Of a DNA stretch of 37,004 bases, positions 18,274 through 24,104 are shown in pieces (position 1 is the stretch's first letter; each line of letters starts with the position of its first letter). The notes beneath the pieces are model-generated. The model searched no databases and was not told the origin of the DNA. It worked only from the letters and a program-made list of their open reading frames with translations. Made by a program: the position numbers and the translations under genes. Source of the DNA: an uncultured Cellvibrio sp. (GTDB lineage Bacteria; Pseudomonadota; Gammaproteobacteria; Pseudomonadales; Cellvibrionaceae); NCBI GenBank assembly GCA_903858205.1, contig CAIOHY010000625.1, positions 1 to 37,004 on the forward strand, given 5' to 3'.

Positions 18274-18501
18274 ATGCATCATCTTGCAAAGATATTTATG
18301 AATGGCCGCAGCCAAGCTGTGCGCTTACCCAAAGAATTCCGCTTTGACGGCAATGAAGTATTCATACGCAAACAGGGAGATGAAGTCGTTATCTCGCCCA
18401 AACCCCACACATGGGATGATTTTTTTGACCGCAAGCCAGCGTTCGATGACTCATTTATGGCAGACCGTGATCAATTAGCCGCACAGGAACGTGACTTTTA
18501 A
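18274..18501 (+). CDS. vapB: VapB-type antitoxin (AbrB-like DNA-binding domain)
   Basis: A 75-residue protein that would neutralise VapC and repress the operon. The N-terminal half ([20 protein letters not shown], then [17 protein letters not shown]) is the classic SpoVT/AbrB swapped-hairpin fold of VapB/MazE-type antitoxins. The acidic/aromatic C-terminus (WDDFFDR...[10 protein letters not shown]) fits the toxin-binding tail. The open frame extends upstream to 18154, but the ATG at 18274 has AAAGG 8 bases before it and starts at the conserved domain. It lies 34 bases ahead of vapC. Confidence 0.92.
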   Translation: MHHLAKIFMNGRSQAVRLPKEFRFDGNEVFIRKQGDEVVISPKPHTWDDFFDRKPAFDDSFMADRDQLAAQERDF

Positions 18502-18535
18502 TAAAGGTTAATTCAGCCAAAAGGAATAATTGATC

Positions 18536-18937
18536 ATGTATATGCTCGATACCAATACGTGTATTTTTGTCTTAAAAAACCGCTCCGATAAACTGCGCCA
18601 TAAGTTCAAAGCCATTAAAAATCTTTGCATATCGTCCATCACCTACGGCGAACTTTGTTACGGGATAGAGAATGGGGAAGCTGGCATGCGATCCGAACGC
18701 TATGCCGAGCTAGCATTATTCACACAGCGATTAACAGTAGAACCCTGGGATGCTGAAGCAGGCATTCATTACGGCGTATTACGTGCAACACTGAAACGAC
18801 AAGGCAGCATGATTGGTAGTAATGATTTTCTAATTGCGGCACACGCACGTAGCCTTAGTGCTGTATTAGTAACGAATAACACTCGTGAGTTTGCCCGCGT
18901 TGCCGACCTGACTTTAGAAGACTGGACGAACAACTAA
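18536..18937 (+). CDS. vapC: VapC-type PIN-domain ribonuclease toxin
   Basis: A 133-residue Mg2+-dependent endoribonuclease of the PIN family; relatives cut initiator tRNA or rRNA loops. The acidic active-site residues are visible: Asp in MLDTNTCIF near the N-terminus, Glu in SSITYGELCYGIE, and the later Asp in GSNDFLIAAHARS followed by LVTNNTREF. Motifs are complete, so the toxin should be active. The ATG at 18536 is chosen over the in-frame TTG at 18530; AAGGA lies 10 bases upstream, and the next ATG (18542) is also possible. Translation is probably coupled to vapB. Confidence 0.93.
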   Translation: MYMLDTNTCIFVLKNRSDKLRHKFKAIKNLCISSITYGELCYGIENGEAGMRSERYAELALFTQRLTVEPWDAEAGIHYGVLRATLKRQGSMIGSNDFLIAAHARSLSAVLVTNNTREFARVADLTLEDWTNN

Positions 18938-18963
18938 CACCCACTGCTACACGAGGGACTGCC

Positions 18964-19380
18964 ATGAAAAATGAAGATACACTCGTTACCAAAATTCAAA
19001 ACGCCGCGAACGACCACGGCAACCAAGCCACCCGACATAAAGTGTTGCATCGTAGCTTATGGATTGCCTCATCCTGTATTTCAGTATTAATCGCCATATC
19101 CACCGCGTTTGACTTTTCCCTTCTCAACATCCCCAGCAAAAACATCGCAACATTGTTCGCCATTATTTTGCCCATGGTAACCAGCTACATGGTACTGCGC
19201 TCACCCGAAAAATTATGGATTCACGAAATCAATATTCGCAATCAACTACTGGATTTAAAAACCGAATTAGAACTACTCAACATACGCAATGCCCAATATG
19301 AGCCCGCTGATTTTGAAAAACGTTATTTGGCGATTATGGCTGCAGCGAATAAAAAGTGGATTGAGATTAAGGAAGGGTGA
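18964..19380 (+). CDS. Two-helix membrane protein resembling SLATT/DUF4231 proteins
   Basis: A 138-residue protein with a soluble N-terminus, two adjacent membrane helices (LWIASSCISVLIAISTAF near 32-49 and IATLFAIILPMVTSYMV near 60-76), and a C-terminal helical tail with a conserved-looking PEKLWIHEINIRNQLLDLKT and a final AAANKKWIEI. This two-helix plus W..E..IRN..LDL layout resembles SLATT/DUF4231 domains, proposed membrane effectors in nucleotide-signalling defence and conflict systems. No nucleotide synthase or SLOG partner is adjacent. It starts 26 bases after the vapC stop with its own GAGGGA ribosome binding site, so it may belong to the vapBC transcript. The family assignment is tentative; the reading frame is secure. 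Confidence 0.6.
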   Translation: MKNEDTLVTKIQNAANDHGNQATRHKVLHRSLWIASSCISVLIAISTAFDFSLLNIPSKNIATLFAIILPMVTSYMVLRSPEKLWIHEINIRNQLLDLKTELELLNIRNAQYEPADFEKRYLAIMAAANKKWIEIKEG

Positions 19381-19409
19381 TTTCAGACAACTATGGGAAC
19401 TAATCGATC

Positions 19410-19559
19410 ATGCTGAAAAACCTGATTGCTTTCTTTTTTTTCACCTTGGCATTGCACCCATCCTTGGCAGCGCCTGAACGTGTGTTGCTGGCAGCAGAAG
19501 ATGACTGGTATCCCTATTCGGCAAAAATTGATGACACCTGGGAAGCCAAACTGCGCTAA
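19410..19559 (+). pseudogene. Truncated periplasmic solute-binding protein (family 3-like)
   Basis: A 49-codon frame starts MLKNLIAFFFFTLALHPSLA with a good signal peptide cut before APERV, then LLAAEDDWYPYSAKI, which matches the first strand of family 3 extracellular solute-binding proteins (usually about 250 residues). It ends abruptly at DDTWEAKLR and TAA. The last residues do not continue the usual GFAVDLV-type segment, so it is either a 3' truncation or an internal deletion joining the N- and C-terminal ends. GGGA lies about 11 bases before the ATG, so a secreted micropeptide could still be made, but decay is the simpler reading. Confidence 0.65.
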
Positions 19560-19570
19560 AAAAATTACCG

Positions 19571-20029
19571 TTAAACAATCACTTTCGTCATAAACGCACT
19601 GTAAGGGTCTTCTTGGTAATCACCAAATGGCCCGCAGTATTCAAAGCCGAAGCGCTCGTAGAGTTTGCGTGCTGGGATAAAAAAATCCTGCGTTCCGGTT
19701 TCCAGACTCAAACGCTGGTACTTTCGCTCAGCCGCAACACTCAATATGTGCTCCATGATTTTTACCGCGACGCCTTTGCCGCGATAGGCGTTGGCGGTGC
19801 GCATGGATTTAATTTCAGCATGTGTTGCATTCAATTCTTTTATTGCACCGCAACCGGCTAATTGGTTGCCGTCCCACACTGACCAAAAAGTGATATTCGG
19901 TTGGCGTAGCTTATCCAGATCCAATGCGTGAACACTTTCTGGCGGCGATACGGCGTACATATCCGTCAAATGTTCCGTTAGTATTTGCGCTACTTCAGGG
20001 CCCCGTAGGTCGTCAATTTTAATTAACAT
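19571..20029 (-). CDS. GNAT-family N-acetyltransferase, YsnE-like
   Basis: A 152-residue cytosolic acetyl-CoA-dependent acetyltransferase. The protein resembles Bacillus YsnE over most of its length: SPPESVHALDLDKL, NITFWSVWDGNQLAGCGA, IKSMRT, the acetyl-CoA loop YRGKGVAVKIMEHIL near 83-96, and LSLETGTQDFF with LYERFGFEYCGPF toward the end. The substrate is unknown; YsnE has been linked to auxin production in Bacillus, which should not be transferred here without test. A strong AGGAG lies 6 bases before the ATG. The gene overlaps the preceding one by 11 bp, so translation is probably coupled in the MATE-unknown-GNAT operon. Confidence 0.9.
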   Translation of the reverse strand: MLIKIDDLRGPEVAQILTEHLTDMYAVSPPESVHALDLDKLRQPNITFWSVWDGNQLAGCGAIKELNATHAEIKSMRTANAYRGKGVAVKIMEHILSVAAERKYQRLSLETGTQDFFIPARKLYERFGFEYCGPFGDYQEDPYSAFMTKVIV

Positions 20030-20429
20030 TATCAGCTCCTTTTAATTCACTTAATAATTCAAGCCCATGTAAATACTGCGCCTCTTGCCATTCGTGGCGA
20101 TCGCACATGCTTTTACATTTGTAAATTGCCAGCTTGTTAAATATTGCATCAACCCACGCATGCGCACCGCTACCGATTGCAAACTCAGGTTGTGCGGTTT
20201 CAATTAATTGTTGTGCGGCGGGCGCAAGCGAGGCATCGGCACCGTCCGCGAGAATAAATTTTATGTACAGAAATTTATTGTAGGCCTCTTTAAATTCTTG
20301 ATGCTGAGGAACAGACAGAGAGAGATCGGGCAGACAGGAAACGATATCCGCATAGTCAGTTTTATTTTGCTTACCCGCTCGATAAATCGCCAGCAGAATC
20401 CAGGCATCCACTCTATTCAATCTATACAT
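20019..20429 (-). CDS. Conserved-looking cytosolic protein of unknown function
   Basis: A 136-residue soluble protein starting MYRLNRVDAWILLAIYRAG, with no signal peptide or membrane helix. It is predicted mostly helical, with four cysteines, two of them in KCKSMCDRHEWQEAQ near residues 103-117. The N-terminal DAWILLAIYRAG...ADIVSCLPDL layout faintly recalls a winged helix, but no family is recognised. GGGGA lies 5-6 bases before the ATG. It begins 34 bases after the MATE stop and overlaps the acetyltransferase start by 11 bp, so it is the middle gene of a three-gene operon. Confidence 0.75.
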   Translation of the reverse strand: MYRLNRVDAWILLAIYRAGKQNKTDYADIVSCLPDLSLSVPQHQEFKEAYNKFLYIKFILADGADASLAPAAQQLIETAQPEFAIGSGAHAWVDAIFNKLAIYKCKSMCDRHEWQEAQYLHGLELLSELKGADNVN

Positions 20430-20463
20430 CGAGATTCCCCGGATTATTCTGCACTCAAAGCCA

Positions 20464-21843
20464 TTATTGCTGGGTTAAATTGTTCATCCACTTGCGGCTG
20501 ATAATGCGCCGAATAACAGGAATAAACTTCAATCCATCTTCCAAAAACATTAGTGCATAAATATAGACAAACGATAGTTTGGTTAAGAACACCACGGCGA
20601 TATAAATGGGCAAACCAAAAACCCACATGACGACGGTATCCGTAATCAGCGTAAAACGGTTATCGCCCCCTGCACGCAGGACACCGATAATACGCATCAT
20701 ATTAATGACTTTTACCCAAACCAGCAGACAAAATACACCAAGAGTACTTAACAAAAGGTCGGTAGATTTTTCATCAAGCTGATCAAAAATTAAAAGCATC
20801 CAGGGGCGCGCAAACCAGAGAGCGGAACAAAAAATAATTAACAACACAAACGTGATGCGATCAAAAAATTTATGCAGTTGCCATGCGGTGTCATTATTAC
20901 CCGCGCCTAGCTCGCGCCCGATCAACACTGCCGATGCATTGGCAAGGCCGACAAACAATGCAAAGAACGCACTTTCAATCGGCACTATGACACCCATTAC
21001 GGCGAGCGCTTCCGTACCCGCATACCCGGTAACCAAATGATAGGTGGAATTACCGACTGCCCAAATCGCGTAATTGGCAAGGAGCGGCAATGAAAAGGCG
21101 AGATAGCGACTAATTTGAACTTTATCCAACCCCATGCGCAACTGCGCAAAACTCAATGCAAAACCGTGTTTTTTTGCGTAGACCCAACCCACCACAATCA
21201 GCAATTGCAAAAAGCGCGAACCCAATGTTGCCCAAGCAGCACCGGCAACACCTAATGCAGGAAAACCCCAGTTACCGCCGATGAGTGCATAGTTGCCCAC
21301 AATATTTAACACCGCAGCAAAAACACCAGCGACCAACGGCATGGTGGTACTACCCAGTGCGCGCAATGACGCTTCGTAAATAACGATCCACTGGGTAAAC
21401 AATAAAGCGGGTGCAGTGATGATGAGGTACTGGGCGGCGAGCGCGACGACTTTTTCATCCGGATTAATCCAACTAACCCAAGTGTTGGATGCAAAACCAA
21501 ACACCAACACAAACGGAATCATCACCAGCGTGCCCACCAACAAGGTGACTGCGAGCGTGCGCTGGCAACTGACAAAATCTTTTGCACCTATGTATTGCGC
21601 AACCAAAATACTGCAGCCAGTCGCGAGACCACTCATCAATACCAATAACAAAAAGTGGATTTTTGCAGCCAAACCCACCGCTGCAATCGCACTGGAGCCC
21701 AGATCGCCCACCATAATCACATCGGCCATGCCCAGAAGTGATTGCATAAGCATCTGCGCCGCTACCGGCAGCGACAGCAAAATCACACTGCGCCAGAACG
21801 CGCGTTTATCATCGAGTGAAACAAGTTGAGGGGAAGAAACCAC
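20464..21843 (-). CDS. MATE-family multidrug/metabolite efflux transporter
   Basis: A 459-residue inner-membrane protein with about 12 hydrophobic segments, the length and pattern of MATE (NorM-like) cation-coupled exporters. Diagnostic stretches include LPVAAQMLMQSLLGMADVIM and VGDLGSSAIAAVGLA at the N-terminus and the duplicated second half (GTEALAVMGVIVPIESAFFA, then LIGRELGAGN). The N-terminal extension is short. The start is GTG at 21843 with GGAG 6 bases upstream. It is the first gene of a minus-strand trio, divergent from the DUF418 gene. Substrate unknown; the linked acetyltransferase suggests a detoxification pairing, an inference only. Confidence 0.92.
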   Translation of the reverse strand: MVSSPQLVSLDDKRAFWRSVILLSLPVAAQMLMQSLLGMADVIMVGDLGSSAIAAVGLAAKIHFLLLVLMSGLATGCSILVAQYIGAKDFVSCQRTLAVTLLVGTLVMIPFVLVFGFASNTWVSWINPDEKVVALAAQYLIITAPALLFTQWIVIYEASLRALGSTTMPLVAGVFAAVLNIVGNYALIGGNWGFPALGVAGAAWATLGSRFLQLLIVVGWVYAKKHGFALSFAQLRMGLDKVQISRYLAFSLPLLANYAIWAVGNSTYHLVTGYAGTEALAVMGVIVPIESAFFALFVGLANASAVLIGRELGAGNNDTAWQLHKFFDRITFVLLIIFCSALWFARPWMLLIFDQLDEKSTDLLLSTLGVFCLLVWVKVINMMRIIGVLRAGGDNRFTLITDTVVMWVFGLPIYIAVVFLTKLSFVYIYALMFLEDGLKFIPVIRRIISRKWMNNLTQQ

Positions 21844-21988
21844 GTAGCGCTCCGAAGCGGGACAAGCAAAACCGCATTATAGAGGGAATTACGCTGGGCG
21901 ATTGTTAATAAGTGGTAAGGTGCTGCGCTTACGCAGGGTTCACTTTACGCACTGCGCAAAGCGAAACGGTTTTATACAAAAGTGAAGG

Positions 21989-22000
21989 TTTACCGGTAAA
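21989..22000. promoter_or_regulatory. Perfect 12-bp palindrome in the MATE-DUF418 divergent region
   Basis: TTTACCGGTAAA is self-complementary and sits about 145 bp from the MATE start and 130 bp from the DUF418 start. The 288-bp gap (21844-22131) holds no gene and should carry both promoters. The palindrome could be an operator for either; a chance occurrence is possible. Confidence 0.3.
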
Positions 22001-22131
22001 AAGTGCCACGCGTTCAAGCAGAAGTTCAGACGATTTAACAAATCTTAAGCAGACATAATAAACACAACGCCTAGACTCTTTAGCAAAGGCTTCAGCCACA
22101 CTCCAATAACAGATAACGGCGATATTTACCT

Positions 22132-23325
22132 ATGACCGCACCAAGCTTGAATCCCCCCGCTGTTCCGCAGCGTGTAGAACTCGTTGATGCACTGCGCGGC
22201 TTTGCTTTGATGGGAATTTGTCTCGTCCACTTTATGGAATATTTTGAATTATATTGGATCAATCAAGACCCAACCCCGCTGCACAATTTCATTTTCTTTT
22301 TATTTGCAGGTAAAGCTTACGCTATTTTTGCACTCATGTTTGGCCTGAGCTTTTTTATCATCATGGATAAACAGGCTAAAAGAGGTGTGAATTTTAGTTA
22401 CCGTTTTGCGTGGCGCTTGGTTATTTTGCTCGCAATTGGTTATATACATACGCTCTATTATCTAGGCGATATTTTGTCGGTACTCGGTGTGATTGGTTTG
22501 AGTTTGCTGTTTGTGCAGGGTTTGAGCAACCGTCGGTTAATCGCCATCGCCATGCTCTGCTTGTTGCAGCTGCCGTTTTATTACCAATTTTTTGCCGCAC
22601 TCAATAATCTGACCAGCGCTAATGATAATCCCGCCTTCTTTTCATTGTTTGGCAATGTGTACACCGCGATTGAAAAAGCCAGCCTCACTGAATTGCTTGT
22701 GCTTAATGGCAGCGATGGGCTCTACGCCAAGTGGATGTTTTTTGTGGAATCCGGGCGCGGATTACAACTGATTGGTTTATTTTTAATAGGTTTGGTACTG
22801 GGGCGTATGGGTTTCTTTACCCAAGCCGACAAATTTGAACGCAGCCGGATTAAAGCCCTAGGTATCGCATTGCTCGCCACAATTATCTTTTATTCTCTGA
22901 ACAAATACCTCGCACAATTACCCGCGAATTTTTTTCAGGAAACCGGCATGGCGAAATGGTATTTACAACAATTGCTCGACTCTTATTTGAGCACGGCGAT
23001 TATGGCCAGTTTGGTCTTGCTATTTATTCAACTCCATCTCTGGCAGCGCAGCGGCAAATTATTAAATCTGCTCGCACCCTGCGGGCGCATTAGTTTAAGT
23101 ATTTATTTGATTCAGTCACTCGTCGGCGTACCGCTATTTTATCCCTACGGTCTGGGTTGGTATAAAACCATCGGCCAAACCAATAGTTTGTTGGCGGGCA
23201 TTATTTTTTATACCTTGCTCATATTGTTAGCGCACTGGTGGGTAAAACGTTTTTATTATGGGCCAGTGGAATGGTTGTGGCGCAGTGCGACTTATCTGAC
23301 AACCGGCGTTCCATTTAAACGATAA
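22132..23325 (+). CDS. DUF418-family polytopic membrane protein (YeiB-like)
   Basis: A 397-residue inner-membrane protein with about ten hydrophobic segments. The N-terminus RVELVDALRGFALMGICLVH is typical of DUF418/YeiB and related acyltransferase-3-like proteins; the C-terminal DUF418 part includes GRISLSIYLIQSLVGVPLFY and the YGPVEWLWRSATY end, both typical. The family role is not established; some members are proposed to act in transport or cell-surface modification. The ATG at 22132 gives the family-standard start, although the upstream purine content is poor. Transcribed alone, convergent with the SDR gene. Confidence 0.92.
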   Translation: MTAPSLNPPAVPQRVELVDALRGFALMGICLVHFMEYFELYWINQDPTPLHNFIFFLFAGKAYAIFALMFGLSFFIIMDKQAKRGVNFSYRFAWRLVILLAIGYIHTLYYLGDILSVLGVIGLSLLFVQGLSNRRLIAIAMLCLLQLPFYYQFFAALNNLTSANDNPAFFSLFGNVYTAIEKASLTELLVLNGSDGLYAKWMFFVESGRGLQLIGLFLIGLVLGRMGFFTQADKFERSRIKALGIALLATIIFYSLNKYLAQLPANFFQETGMAKWYLQQLLDSYLSTAIMASLVLLFIQLHLWQRSGKLLNLLAPCGRISLSIYLIQSLVGVPLFYPYGLGWYKTIGQTNSLLAGIIFYTLLILLAHWWVKRFYYGPVEWLWRSATYLTTGVPFKR

Positions 23326-23353
23326 ACAGAAACACCGGTTTAATGCGGATAAA

Positions 23354-24043
23354 TTAATTTTTGAGCGAGGACATACCGCCATCCACATGGAGGATCTGAC
23401 CAGAAATCCATGCTGCCTGAGGCGATAATAAAAACGCGGCCATAGCGGCTACGTCTTTGGCCTCGCCCACTTTCTGTAGTGGATGACGTTTTGCCGCTGC
23501 ATCGATTTTTTCGGGCGTGTTTAATAATTTTTCGGCAAGGGATGTGTTCGTCAATGAGGGAGCAATTCCGTTCACACGAATAGTTGGCGCCCACTCGGCC
23601 GCTAAACTTTTTACCAAACCTTCCACCGCCGCTTTACTGCTGGCAATGCTCGCATGAAATGGCATTCCGAGTGTGGCAGCCACAGTGCTAAAAAGAACAA
23701 CGCTGGCCTGATTCGATTTTTTTAACAGAGGTGCAACAGACTGCAAGCTGCGCACGGCGCCGAGTAAATTGATCTGAAAATCTTGCAAGAAATCTTCTGC
23801 CGATAAACGCGCAAAAGGCTTGAGATTGATGCTGCCGGGGCAATAGACCAAGCCGTCGAGCACATCCGGTAAACCGGTGAGATCAGGAGTGTTTTCTGCG
23901 GGATTATTTACAATGCATTGTGCACCAGCAACATCGGCCGCATTGCGCGCCCAAATGGTGACCTTGTGCCCCTCGCCAATCAGCTGAGCAGTAAGCGCAG
24001 CGCCAATGCCGCGTGTGCCGCCAACAATTAAATAGTGACTCAT
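23354..24043 (-). CDS. Short-chain dehydrogenase-like protein lacking the catalytic tyrosine
   Basis: A 229-residue Rossmann-fold protein. The cofactor loop GGTRGIG is at 8-14; LVYCPGSINLKPF near 65-77 replaces the usual NNAG region; the catalytic Ser position is Ser119/Thr120 in LFSTVAA. The YxxxK motif reads I133-A-S-S-K137: Lys is kept but Tyr is Ile (codon ATT), with flanking MPFHAS and KAAVEGLVKSLAAEWAP otherwise canonical. The C-terminus (RVNGIAPSLTNTSLAEKLL, ISGQILHVDGGMSS) is normal. It may bind NAD(P)H without classical catalysis or use another residue. The frame extends to 24118 inside pbpC, but MSHYLIVGG at 24043 is the natural start. It lies 61 bp downstream of pbpC on the same strand. 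Confidence 0.92.
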   Translation of the reverse strand: MSHYLIVGGTRGIGAALTAQLIGEGHKVTIWARNAADVAGAQCIVNNPAENTPDLTGLPDVLDGLVYCPGSINLKPFARLSAEDFLQDFQINLLGAVRSLQSVAPLLKKSNQASVVLFSTVAATLGMPFHASIASSKAAVEGLVKSLAAEWAPTIRVNGIAPSLTNTSLAEKLLNTPEKIDAAAKRHPLQKVGEAKDVAAMAAFLLSPQAAWISGQILHVDGGMSSLKN

Positions 24044-24104
24044 AGGATTTCTCGTAACCAGTGGAATGATAAGATTGATACGAATCCACACTGGGCTTGG
24101 ATCT

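Noticed and set aside
18182-19560. Insertion sequence or integron features around the vapBC region
   Set aside because: No transposase or integrase frame, terminal inverted repeat pair or attC-like structure was seen.
23296-23342. Imperfect inverted repeat at the end of the DUF418 gene as a terminator
   Set aside because: The arms AACCGGCGTT and AACACCGGTT have a mismatch and a loop of over 20 bases, and no T-tract follows.
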